NCBI RefSeq assembly: GCF_029784155.1
Contig: NC_073692.1
Span: 318,513,641-318,577,640 of the forward strand
Direction of reading: 5' to 3'
DNA length: 64,000 nucleotides
Origin: Uranotaenia lowii
Lineage: Eukaryota > Arthropoda > Insecta > Diptera > Culicidae
The position numbers were made by a program, and so were the translations under genes. The notes below the pieces were generated by a model that saw only the letters and a list, made by a program, of their open reading frames with translations, ran no database searches and had not been told where the DNA came from. Below are positions 32,689 through 43,740 of the stretch, piece by piece. Each line of letters opens with the position of its first letter. Position 1 is the stretch's first letter.

Positions 32689-32726
32689 TCAAAGTGGTAT
32701 ATATTTTGTATATATCACTTTGGTGA
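32686..32726. repeat. Second small inverted repeat next to the palindrome
   Basis: TCAAAGTGGTATATA is inverted as TATATATCACTTTG with a 5-base loop. It directly abuts the large palindrome. Confidence 0.65.
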
Positions 32727-34700
32727 AGTTCTGTGGTGTTTTGTGGAGAGTGAAACAATTTTTATATAAAAATATCCTTTTGGCCCACAGGACACTTCCT
32801 GCAAGCAACGGTCACCGGAACACGCGGACACGGCATTTAATCTTTGTTACAGTTAAACAGTGAGAAAATCCAGCTCTACCCAGCCTTAGTTTATTCACCG
32901 GCAACGGAAATGAATGGCGGCCATAAAATGGCGATGCGTTTGAGTCTTGGAGCTGCTGCCGGTAACTGGCCCGACCGGTTGTCCGCGTGAGAAAAACGGC
33001 GTCCAGGGAGTTGACCAGTAATAATAAGTGCTGCTGGAAGAACGTACCAGGAAAATGGGAAATTTTTTATTGTTCTTCCCGCACTGCTGTGATCCACTCT
33101 ATTCCATTTCCTCTTCCGCTTGAAGGGAAACAAAGAACAAGCTGACAGGAAGTTGGAGGGACGGAAGTGTGTAAATCTTTCCATTGATGGGAAAGCTTTT
33201 GCTTTCTTCTGTAATGAATACCTTTTTCTTCTGCATTTAGTGGAGGAGATAGGACTATCTGCTACTTAAGTTCCCTGAAGTAGAAAGGGCAGCAAGGAGC
33301 TGCTGCTGCTCTGAAATGGTGCTTCATTTTTACTATCATTTACCGTTTGACTGGTTTATTTATGAGCATTTGGGGATGTTCGGTATCAGGCTTGTGTGGG
33401 GGATGGAAATAAAACACAGTTTTATTGGCGGAACGCGAGCTGCCGTTTTGTCCAATGAAGTTTACAAATCGTTTTCAGCACCTGCTACTTATTTATTTCC
33501 CGCTCTTCCACTTTTGAGACGAGAGCGAAACAAATTAGTTTGATTGTTGACCTACATTTGTTGCTTTGCTGTCGAATAGTATATCTATTTTTTTCTATTT
33601 TTTCAAATGCTTTTGTTTAAGCTATTTCCATTTTTTTATATTCCTTTATGAATTTAAATACAATGTTAACAACATTTACATAACACAAAAATTCAAAAAA
33701 GCATCAAATTTTTCAACCACAAATGGCACAACTATGTGACATAAAATGAAAAAAAAAAAACTTAAACAAATGCAAAACACTTTCAACCACACATGTCACC
33801 CATTAGCGTCAACCCATTAATCCGATGGTAGACAAAACAGCCTATTACTTATCTCCACCAAAGCAACTCAAAATTTCGAATAAATCTTGATTAAGTACGG
33901 GACCATTTTTCCGGCCCCAAAAAAGCCGGCAGCAGCCAAGATGACGACGATGATGAGTCGTTCCAATTCGAAGCTAGCAAAACCGAACTCATAAATCACT
34001 ACTAGCGCTAATGTTGCTGCGAGCTGTGTGGAACATAAACAAATGACGGAGTTTTTTTTCTCGGCTTTTTAGACACAAGTTAACTCAAAACTGTCATTCC
34101 AAGGCAAGAGGCGCGCATAAAGGCGTGTCCGATTGGCCATCAACCGGAATATGCGTTGTCGGGGGAATTCACTTTGTATTCACAGGGGGCACGAGGTCTG
34201 TTTCAGCTTGTTCTTGATGATTGTATAAAATTGAATTTTAATTCTTGACATAAAGGCATGATACAATAATATGAAATTTGCTATTCTTATTTTCACGTTC
34301 AATTCAACATCACATTGAAATTTTAAACTTCGATTATTCCATATCCACCATTTGTGTTCACTATAAATTTCCATAAAATTATCGGAACATAAATGTTAGA
34401 CAAAACTTTAAAACAAGTCCTTTTTGCATAAAACAATAGCAGTTTGTTTGATTAAAAGGTACGACATTTGATAGATTTCATCTCAACATATTTGGAACCT
34501 GTAGAATCAGTAGTTTTTGTAAAATTTCATTGCTCAGTGGGCAAAAGGGTGCAATGAAAAAAGTAAAAAATCTGGAGAATCGATTGATCATGTGTCGCAC
34601 GTCTTCCTCGACGAAGATGAGATGGTACAGAAAAATGTATAAATGATTTTAATTGTTGTTTTTCATGTTCACACTGATTTGAAATTGATAAATTTAGATT
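32727..34700. other. GC-richer region without a recognised gene
   Basis: 32.76-33.56 and 33.79-34.2 kb are the least AT-rich part of this half of the window, with frames of 97 codons (minus, 33184-32891) and 75 codons (plus, 33316-33543). Neither protein is recognised. The low repeat content makes it a candidate for host conserved sequence. Confidence 0.35.
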
Positions 34701-34859
34701 TTTCTTTCAAGCGAGATAGTTGGAGTCTCTGCATACATCTATCAATAATGATATTGCGTTTTGGAACCTTTTGGCATTATATAATTCATCTAATAATAGT
34801 CAAAATATGATATTTAAAAAAAACGGGGACTGTATTTTGGCACATGTGTCAAGATTAAA

Positions 34860-35010
34860 CGGCTTTCTTACAGAAAGGCATAGCGAACGGTCAGTTAGGG
34901 CTATCATTAATAAAGGGTCTAAGACCCCACTTTATATATACCAATCGACTCAGCTCGACGAGTTACGATGATGTCCGTGGATTTGTATGTTTCATTGAAA
35001 TGTTCTTATC
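34860..35010 (+). repeat. Fragment of a dispersed mosquito-type repeat
   Basis: The words ACCAATCGACTCAGCTCGACGA and GATGTCCGTG, preceded by a CTTTATATA stretch, are ones I recall as recurrent in culicid dispersed repeats. The recollection cannot be verified here and no ends were found. The 83-codon frame over it is not supported as a gene. Confidence 0.35.
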
Positions 35011-35024
35011 ACCCTTTCTCTTCC

Positions 35025-35678
35025 CGATCAGGAGGAAAAAACTAAATTATATCAAGATGAGATATTTTGAAACTAATTTTTTCCTATCTAAAAGAGTTAT
35101 TATTCAGTACTCGTAGGATGTTAAAATATTTTAAATTATATAAATCTATGCGATCATTGCTAAATTATATCAATTTTAGATATGCTCCTTTCAAGATTAT
35201 AACTCATTAAGATAGTATAGTTTGATATTGGACAGAACAAATCTTATCAAAATTATAACTTTTCAAGATATGAGTGCTTCGAGAAAAATTTCAAGTGGAA
35301 TGTCAATAAACCACATTTTATGCTAAAACCATGCTCCATTTTTGGTTTATAAAAATTGGATTCAATATTATGGATCTGTTGAGCGAAACTCATTAATGTA
35401 CGGTTTGGGCCGTTGACTTCGATGTCCGTGTTTCATAAAAAGTTGCACGTATATAAAAATATGATATAATCATTTTATTTCAGGACAATCTGAAAAAAAT
35501 CTTCATCATTGAAAATGAGCTCAACCCCATTCAAGTCTGTCAATCAGAATAAGATATAATTCAGATTGGAGAAACTTAAAATCTTAAATTTAGAGAATTT
35601 CATTATAACTGAATCAGATGTAAATATCTTGGTGAGATACATTGAAGTTATTATTTTGATATGCTCTCCTGATCGGGT
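35025..35678. mobile_element. MITE candidate with CCCGATCAGGAG termini
   Basis: CCCGATCAGGAG at 35025-35036 is exactly inverted as CTCCTGATCGGG at 35667-35678, enclosing 654 bp of AT-rich DNA with recurring TATCAA and AAGATAT words. TTATCAC occurs outside each end but not at the same distance, so the target duplication is uncertain. Confidence 0.6.
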
Positions 35679-37262
35679 TATCACTATCATTATCTTTTTT
35701 ATAGAGTAATCATATATAATTCAGAAATAAGGAATCAATTATTGTGCCATATGTTTACAAAGATAATTTACACTCTGTAAGAAAGCCTGTCTTGTTTTAC
35801 TCTGGCATACGAGGAGAACACGCTACTCGGAAACGAGGAGTTGGTTTCCTGTTAAACCCGCAGGCCCATGCGGCCCTCATTAGATGGGAACCGATAAACG
35901 AAAGAATAATCGTAGATTATTTAGATTCTGAACACGGGTTAGAAACCTTACAGTGGTACAGTATTATGCGCCAACTGACGTTGCCGATTGGCGGAGAAAG
36001 AGCAGTTTTACATTCAATAGACCAGCGTGGTAGAGAAAATTCCGTAGGGTGACATTCAAATAAATTTGGGCGACTTCAACGCAAAAATTGGCTCCGACAA
36101 TCAGGACCTTGATCCCATCATGGGACGCCATGGCCAAGGACAGATGAGCGAAAACGAAGAGCTGTTTGTAGAATTTTGTAGCAAAAACAACATGGTGATC
36201 GGTGGATCGCTCCTCCTCTATCGACCAGCAAATAAGGTCAGATGGCCGATCAGAAAATCCAATTGACCACATCTGCATCATCTGAAAATGGGGAAGGAGC
36301 ATCCTTGATGTCCACAACAAACGTAGTCCAGACATTGCATCTGACCACCATCTCGATCTTGGCGAGATACGACTGAGTGTGGCGCGTGTCCAACAGCGCG
36401 AGGAGAAAGTGGGGTGTTTACATACGTTGAACAGCTTGAATCCCGAACCTCGGAACTGCTGACAGACGGAACAGTCGAAGAACAGTGGTATGGAATCAAG
36501 AATGCCTTTATTACGACGAGCCATGGTACTCTCGGTAAAGTTTGTGGAAGAAGAAGGGAATGGATATCGGATGAAAACTGGAGAATGGTCGACGATCGGA
36601 GAAAAGGCGAAAGTCGGAATTGAGCAGGCATTTACCGGGTCAGCCAAAGCAGCCACCCGCTTACGGTATGCGAAGCTGGAAAAGGCAGTTAAACGAGCTT
36701 GTTGACGAGACAAGGGTACCTGGACAAACTCCCTAGCCAAAGGGGGAGAAAGTGCAGTCGGTGCAGTGATGCGAGGACTAATACTTGAAGTCCGCTGAAA
36801 GACCGAGCAGGTTTGTTATTGACCGATCGAACAGATCAGCTCAAATGTTAGACTGAGCATTTCGAAGAACTTTTTCGAGTCACGAATAGCGATGGCCAAC
36901 AGAACCCGCTGCTCGAAGTGCCAACAATAAGTCGCATTAATGGCGTCAACTCGGAAGCGCCCTCGCTGGCTGAAATAGAAGCGGCAATCAAAGACATGAA
37001 ATCCAACAAAGCGACTGATATTGATTAGGTTCCTGCTGAAATGCTAGAAGCAAACTCTGCCTTGTCAGCACAAATGTTGCACCGTCTTTTCGCTAACATT
37101 TGGGATACTGCAACATTCGCGGCCAACTGGATGCAGGGTATCCTCGTAAAGGTCCCGAAAATGGAAACCCGACAGAGTGCGGTAACTAGCGAGGCATACA
37201 GGGGCGGTCCTAGAGTCGGCTCTTGGGGGGGGGGTGATTTTCCAATTTTCAAAAATCAGTTA

Positions 37263-38562
37263 ATAAAGTCTGCTTCATTTAATATTGGAACACAAACAAT
37301 TGCGCGTAGTTCAGTCATTTATTAACGAATTCATAATTTGTTTTTCATACAAATGAAGCATTTTCTTAACTCTTTCATAAAAAAAAATAAATTATTCATT
37401 GCTGTTTCGAAGAAATTCTCGTACTTTTCCCGTAATACGGCACATTAGGCGGCGCACACCCTTTTCGTCCACCGTTTTGGCGATTTGATTCCACCAGTTC
37501 TTCATTTGAGTCATGTTCCTAACAAGTTTTCCCTTTGCCTTAAGCCTCCGCTTCGTGATTGCCCAGTATTTCTCTATCGGTAACTGGGGGCAGTTTGGGG
37601 GGTTGAGGTCCTTCGGTATTACGCTGACCCCGTTCGTTGCGTACCATTCCATAACCGTTTTGCTGTAATGGCAGCTTGCGAGGTCCGGCCAAAACATTAC
37701 TGGACGGTCGTGGGCACGAATAAACGGCAGAATCCGTTTCTGTAGGCACTCTTTTTTGTAGACTTCTGATGTCATTGTCTTGTCAGTGAGAAAGACTTTG
37801 GTTTTCTGTCCACAACTGCATATCCCCTGCCAAATCATGTACTTGCGGGCGAATTTATCCGCAAACACGAACTTAAATTTTGCAGGTACATCCCCCCGAG
37901 CCGTCGCCAAATAAAATTTTTGACCTGGGATGTGCCCAAAGTCCGCCTTCACGTAGGTTATCGTCCATCAGAATACATCCGTCGAACTTGGTCAGCACTT
38001 GGTCGTACAGCTTTCGAGCACGGATTCTGGCCACATTGTTCTGCTTCAGCGTCCGATTTGGCTGTTTGCTGGCTCGGAATGACCTTATTCCTTCCCGGAG
38101 ACGAATTCGTCGCACCGTACTGTGAGCGGCCTGGAACTTATTGGCCAAATCGCGGTCTGAAAGATTGGGATTCCTCTTGACGGCCTTGATGACTTTCCCA
38201 CGCAGTTTCCGGTCGACAGTTCCACTCCGACGCTTCGAATGCGGCTTCCGAGCCGTCGTCAATGTTTCCTTGTACTGCTTGATAACACGCCATACGGTAT
38301 TTCTGGGCATTTTAAGCTGTTTAGCTAGCTTCGATGCCGACAATAATGGATTTTCAAGAAAACTGTGCACAATTTGATCTCTCCGTTCGGCTTCCATGGC
38401 GGTTGTTTAAAAAATGCTATCGTTTGGTGTTATGACATAAATACATGGTGAAAGGTAATGAATTTCCCGACACGTGGGTGAAAAAAGTTTCCAAATCCGT
38501 CCACTAGGAGCGCCACAATGAGCAAAAGAATTTGTTCCAATATTAAATGAAGCAGACTTTAT
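37263..38562 (-). mobile_element. Tc1/mariner element, ITmD37E type
   Basis: TIRs of about 30 bp: AAAGTCTGCTTCATTTAATA on the left is exactly inverted on the right (TATTAAATGAAGCAGACTTT). The flanking TA duplications are best placed at 37261-37262 and 38563-38564, because removal restores a continuous flank; the palindromic end makes a 3-bp shift possible. Length 1.3 kb is standard for the superfamily. The transposase is on the minus strand and frameshifted. The TIRs are nearly identical to each other, suggesting recent activity. Confidence 0.92.
37392..38397 (-). pseudogene. ITmD37E-type transposase, frameshifted
   Basis: The N-terminal half (38397 to about 37955) has a helix-turn-helix pair: RDQIVHSFLENPLLSASKLA to NTVWRVIKQYK, and NPNLSDRDLANKFQAAHSTV. 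It runs into the first catalytic motif ILMDD and then leaves frame. The second frame (37952-37392) resumes at VKADFGHIPGQKFY. Comparison with the expected DDE-TYVK spelling of the family suggests a 2-bp deletion right at the first catalytic motif. The second catalytic Asp is in WPDLASCHYSK and the third residue Glu in PIEKYWA, with 36 residues between. The ITmD37E family normally has 37, so one codon also seems lost in NPPNCPQL-PIE. The C-terminus (KVREFLRNSNE) is intact. A functional enzyme is not made. Confidence 0.92.
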
Positions 38563-38564
38563 TA

Positions 38565-39933
38565 AGGAACGTTAATATTTGGTGAAAAAAACAATCATTT
38601 GAGTGAGCGAAAGGAGAAGGGATGGGGAGGGGGGGGGGGGGGTTTATCCCTTTATAAAACAACCAGCGAATAATAATAATAATAACCACTGCGAAAAAAT
38701 GTTGATATTTTTCTTAGGTATACATATCTGGTATTTTAGAATTGTCACTTTAAGAGCTCTTTAAAAAAATTCTAGTTATAAATGTAATTTTTCCAATGAA
38801 CATAATGCATACGTTGTTGAGAGATGAACACGTAGAAAAAAAATTCAAGTTATCTTCATTTTTTTCCTGAGCTTCTAAATATTAGGGCTCTGTTATTTTA
38901 TAATTTATCGGAAGTATTTTACTTTTCACCGATAAACTCGATAAACAAATTAACAAACAGAACTAACGGGCATTGAATTCTTCATTGGGGTATTTTACTG
39001 AATCGTGATTTGGAAATTTAGTATTATAGTTTGCAAATTTGGAAACGCAATATATAAAATCAACACTTTAAATATAAATAAGTAGAAAAAACCAATTATC
39101 AAAATCAATTTCTAAATTCTGGAACCGAATTTTATTTGATTTGCTTTTGAATTTAAAGTTTTAATTCAAAATTTTCAATCTTAATTGTATTACAATAAAT
39201 AAATTACAAAGGAAAGTGATAAATCTTTGTTCACCTTCACATAATTACCAATTTTTTAAATAATTTAGAATTATTAAGAAAATTATGAAATGAAGGGTTA
39301 ATTTTGAATGTTAATATTCTTCTTTAGTGAACAGTCTCAATCATTTGCAATTGAAATAGCCAAGCTTTCAGATTAAGAATATCAAACCTTAAGCAATATT
39401 TGAAAGCAGTATCGGTGACAAAATTGCTGTAGATCTAGAAATCCAGGAGTGTTGGTTAAAAATCTCTAAAAGATCTTCTGACTTTTTTCCATGATAGAAT
39501 GCCTTGTTGCCGAAAAAATAGTGAAATGATAAGGGGATAATTTTAATTCACAAGGGAAAAATTAAAACCGTGGCAAACTAATTTTGGAAGCTTTTTGCGT
39601 CTCAAACTGGGTTTTTGTCTGTTTTTCCCCTTCTTATTTTCTGGCATTGAGTAATTTTAAAACTTAGCAGTTCAGAGTGAAATCGATCAATGATAATTGA
39701 TGAAGTAACTTACCTGAGCAACAAAAAATATGTTTAATCTTTCACTTATCCTTTATTCATTCAACGATGCAGGCCAGAGAGAAGAATGCTAAAAAGTAAC
39801 AAATTCCCGGGAAAAAACAATATAGATTTCGTCTAGATAATCTTTGTATTTTTCAAAATGGGGAAAGATACTTACTTCTATAATTTTTCCTCAGGGTAAA
39901 TTACTCACAGTCTTTATGAAAATTGATCATTTA
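38565..39933. other. Interior of the 5.1-kb hAT, no gene
   Basis: AT-rich sequence with a G-run at 38621-38642. AATTATGAAATGAAGGGTTAA at 39283 looks like one end of a family B MITE, but its partner end was not found. Confidence 0.5.
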
Positions 39934-39941
39934 GTTAATAT

Positions 39942-41087
39942 TAGAGATGTACCGAATATTCGGTCGGTCGAATATTCGGCGCCGAATATCGCCAAAAAAC
40001 CGTTAAGCCGAATATTCGGCTCACCGAATAGTTGAGCTAAGTATTCGGCCGAATAGGCCGAATAGGCCGAATATCTATTATGAAAATTTATAGAATAACA
40101 AAATTGTAATTTTTTTCAAATGATTATTCATAATTTAAAAAATATCCAATACTTATGTTGTAAAAGCTACACAAACATAATAATTTTATGATTTCAGCTA
40201 AACATCTTAGGTGAATCCGAGTATTTATCACTGTAGATAGTACAGGAGAATGCTGACGAGTCTCGCTTTATACCTTCTTTGATTATCGTTTATTTAAGAT
40301 TTTCTTGATATATCCAGGCTAACCCAGAAATCCAATAGAGATTCGTGATAAGTTAAATCTGGCCGGAATGTCCAGATATTGTTTAAAACTTCCCGAATTT
40401 CGTTAGTGTTTATTTCAATTATTTGCTAAATAAAAAAAAATAAATTTCACTTCAACTTTTTTAAATATTATGTTCAATAACAATTTTTGAAAAATTTCAA
40501 AACGGGCATAAGATTTGCCCTTTTTTTAAATTGTTTTTCAAAAATCGTCCTGAATGCCTGACCGCGTGGATACGCGTGGTTCAAAGTATGGTATGCTCAA
40601 GGTTAAAGATCATCTTGTTTTAACAACTATTTTGAGGTATCTTGCTCAAATTCGACCTTCATCTAATTCGATATCAAATAAGCAATTTTAAATTGCTTGG
40701 CACCTGTTCTGACATATTTTGTACCAGATTTCATAGGAACACAATCTCTTTGGTGATAAACGCCCTAGAAGCGACAAGTCATCTGATGTCTTATCCTGTC
40801 AGTTATTGGTGACTTTTTAAAAAATCAGAAAGTCCTCAACTTGAAAAAATCTTGTAACATATCATCTGGTTGAAAATAATCGACCCAAAAACATAAAGGG
40901 AATTATTTCGGAAAACAGAAGGAAAATGATGTAAACGTTTTTGTTTATTTTTTTTTTTTTTTTCATTAAAAACTCAATACAATATTCGACCGAATATTCG
41001 GCCGAATATTCGTTTGACCGAATAGTTGAGAAGCTCAATATTCGGTATTCGGCCGTTCGCCGAATACCACTATTCGGTACATCTCTA
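39942..41087. mobile_element. 1.1-kb hAT-like element nested in the 5.1-kb hAT
   Basis: The left end TAGAGATGTACCGAATATTC and the right end (reverse complement TAGAGATGTACCGAATAGTG) are flanked by a perfect 8-bp duplication GTTAATAT (39934-39941, 41088-41095). Both ends carry clusters of CGAATATTCGGC palindromes, a subterminal motif that likely binds transposase. No transposase is encoded. Confidence 0.92.
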
Positions 41088-41095
41088 GTTAATAT

Positions 41096-42329
41096 CTTTT
41101 TTTTGATGTTTTACTATTTTGCTAAAAAAAGCACAAATTTCTCCAATGAGCCTTGTATTTTCAAAATTTATACCGGAAAAAAGAGCTGATAAAATAATAA
41201 AAAATTTGCATTTAGAGCTTCTGAATAAGTTGAAACCAGTTTTCAAATTCTTTGCACTTCGGGAAATGTGAATTTTGTTTTCTTGTGTTATAGTTTTGAA
41301 TGCAGATTTTGGGTTCTAGAGATGAATTTGAATCTCTATATCCAACAACAATTCTTGAAACAGCTGATATAAATACTTTTTTGTTCCTTTTTGGCACTAA
41401 AAACTCATAGGAAACGCAAAAGTCATTTTACATCAAAAAGATTTATTTAAATTTAAACTCTTACTATGAATATTTTATATTCGATTTCGGTTTGGCAGTA
41501 CTTATATTTTTTTCACAGTCATTCATAATATGAATGTTTGATGTGATACATTTTAAACAGAATTAAAAAAAAAACAGATCTAAAATTTAAATTTTTGTTT
41601 TTGAATTTCATAATATAGGTTATTAATTTTAAGTTTATAATTCATATTTCAATGGTGGATTAATTGAAGGTGAAAAATTCTCGCGAAAGAGAATCTTTAC
41701 TGTGATTCAGAAGCTGATTTTTTTATTTTGCAATTGAAGGCAATAAATTTATGATGAAAGCAGAACAAATATATCAAGTTTTTCAGTGTTATAACCATTT
41801 TCACCCCCCTATATGACTTTTCCAAATTTTTATTTCATTAAAGTTCAAAACAAAATCAAGAATTTAGAAGCTCTGAATTTGAAGCAAATACTAAAATTTG
41901 TTGCGATTTGCTCGTGTTAATTGAGGCATATGAGGGAAGTTAGTGACAATTTAAAAATAAGTTGTCTCTACATTTTATTAATAGCAAATTCCAAATCAAC
42001 ACTCAACAACACACTTTTGTTGAGTAACTTATCAACAAAAGTTATTTGGTATAATTCAGTCCAGGGAATCTTAAGTAAGAGCTGTTTGAGTTTGATGGAC
42101 CTACTTTTTTTCAATATTGAGCCTTTTAAAGTGATAAATTAACTTTTTTGTTGAATAAACACCCCCACGGAGTGGAAAATTTTTAAAATTGTAAAGCACA
42201 TCTACTAAGAAAACTTTCAACTTTTTATAGAAATTCGAGCTTTTACGGATATTTTGTAACGGATTTTTGCCGCTTGGGGGGGGTGATCACCCCGATCACC
42301 CCCCCCCCCCCATAGGACCGCGCATAACG
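41096..42329. other. Right interior of the 5.1-kb hAT
   Basis: 41219-41290 matches the interior of the 8766-10211 hAT (CTGAATAAGT, TTGCACTTCGG, ATGTGAATTTTGTT, CTTGTGTTAT) at roughly three quarters identity by eye, showing common descent. Confidence 0.55.
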
Positions 42330-42577
42330 GAGGCATAACGTTGATCTGCACAACCCACAAAGTACTCTGCAAAGTGATCCTGAACAGGATCCTGGAGAAA
42401 AGTTGACGCTACACTCCGAAGGCAACAAGCTGGATTTTGATCCGGACGATCATGTGTGGACCACATCAAAACGCAAAGAATAATGCTGGAACAAATCAAC
42501 GAGTCCCAGGACTCTCTTCTGCTGCTGTTCGTTGATTTCGAAAAAGCATTCGACCGACAGATCCACGAAAACATCTA

Positions 42578-43493
42578 GGGGAAAGGTTTCCTAAATGGGC
42601 CTATCGGGTTAAATGACCCTACGGCTGTTTGATGAAATGGCTGACTAGACAGCTCATCTGACCAATACATTTTGAGGGTGATACGCTTAGAACATAAAGC
42701 AAGAAAGAATTTTATGAATTAACAAACTCAAAAAAAAATTAAAAAATCATACAAGGTTTTGGTACATTTTGATGTAATCTTTCGACTTTTAAAAATTGTA
42801 TGTAAAGAAGCTTAAAACAAAAACTAGGATGGTTTTTGTTTCTTACTCAAATGAACTTAAGAAATTAAACATATTTCAGATTTGTGGAGGTTTAATAATG
42901 ATTATATAGTGGAATAATGGAGTGTTTCTGTATGCACCCATCATGTTTGTAAAATGCCCCCATCCTAAAATAACAGGTTAAATAGAATAAATAAATGATT
43001 TTTATCATTGAATCTTCAAATCTAAGCTCTGAATAACATCTTAAGAGAGAATTGAAGATCCAAGAACAGATTTGATAAAGTTTTTCTCATGGATGAACTG
43101 CCTCCATAGTATGGCAACCCTAACTTTTGTTTTATTTCATAAAATTATAATATACATAGATTTTTATAAAACTTCAGTCTTAACGTACGGAAATTATCAC
43201 TTTCTAGCAATTTCAATGAAATTATACGGAAAATATTGCCCAAAAAACATTAATTTTGTTCAAAACATAAATAGGCGCATTTAGCCCGCACGGTTTGAGG
43301 TTCGGCATTTTAGACAACACTTATAATAAAATCGTTTTCTTGGAAACAGAAGAAAATTTTAACATAATAATTGCTCCAATGTATAGAAAACAGATGCCTG
43401 CACACGTGTATATAGTTTTTGTACACATATTTGATGTGATATTTGATTAAATCTGTGTTCTGCTTAATAGGCGCATATAGCCCGCTCCTCCCC
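42578..43493. mobile_element. TA-flanked element inserted in the RTE
   Basis: Left TA|GGGGAAAGG (TA at 42576-42577) and right CTCCCC|TA (43494-43495). The word TAGGCGCATTTAGCCCGC (43272) recurs at the right end as TAGGCGCATATAGCCCGC (43468), and a related AATGGGCCTATCGGGTTAAATG is near the left end. RTE coding sequence lies on both sides. A 70-codon frame inside (43072-43284) is not recognised. Confidence 0.7.
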
Positions 43494-43740
43494 TATACTG
43501 GATCGATTGGTTGTAGACCTTGACCTAGCAGACAATATTGTTTTGCTCGCCCAAAGACAACCGGATATGCAGAGCAAAATCGACGAACTCACAGAAAGCT
43601 CTAAGGCAGCAGGTCGCAAAATCAATTACGGAAAGACCAAGTCGATGGAGATCAACACAGAAAATCCATCCAGATTCATGATATCCGGGCAACAGGTTGA
43701 GAAATTAGAGTGCTTCCAGTATCTTGGTATCTAGATAAAG

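Larger units (their letters stand above)
37199..42329. mobile_element. 5.1-kb hAT element inserted in the RTE, 8-bp TSD
   Basis: The left end CAGGGGCGGTCCTAGAG and the right end (GGTGATC... then CATAGGACCGCGC on plus) share the inverted word GCGGTCCTA and a long G-run followed by GTGAT. The target duplication GAGGCATA is present at 37191-37198 and 42330-42337. Joining the flanks restores the RTE reading order. CAGGG-type TIRs with 8-bp TSD indicate hAT. No hAT transposase is seen. The size is inflated by a mariner (37263-38562) and a second hAT (39942-41087). The right subterminal region has a G/C hairpin (GGGGGGTGATC / GATCACCCCCC). The very end of the right TIR is degraded. Confidence 0.85.
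35780..43740 (+). pseudogene. RTE-type LINE, copy 3, split by nested insertions
   Basis: Pieces in order on the plus strand: an apurinic endonuclease domain (GEHATRKRGVGFL at 35815; AHAALIRWEPINERIIV; LGDFNAKIGSDN at 36067; the ASDHHL motif at 36338); RT N-terminal region (VNSEAPSLAEIEAAIKDMKS at 36950; MLHRLFANIWDTATF at 37075) ending at 37198; then, after a 5.1-kb hAT, RT fingers and palm (HKVLCKVILNRILEK, SGRSCVDHI, LLFVDFEKAFDR) at 42330-42577; then, after a TA-flanked element, DLDLADNIVLLAQRQPDMQSK to LECFQYLGI at 43507-43734. The YADD-equivalent reads LADN. Stops and frameshifts occur throughout and the RT centre and 3' end are missing. The copy is dead, but is the most complete RTE in the window. 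Confidence 0.9.

Noticed and set aside
35964..36740. 258-codon open frame on the minus strand
   Set aside because: It is antisense to the RTE endonuclease/RT region, whose motifs (GDFNAKIG, SDHH, EAAIKDMKS) are on the plus strand. It is a shadow of a known coding region.
37880..38377. Plus-strand frames of 78 to 86 codons
   Set aside because: They are antisense shadows of the mariner transposase.
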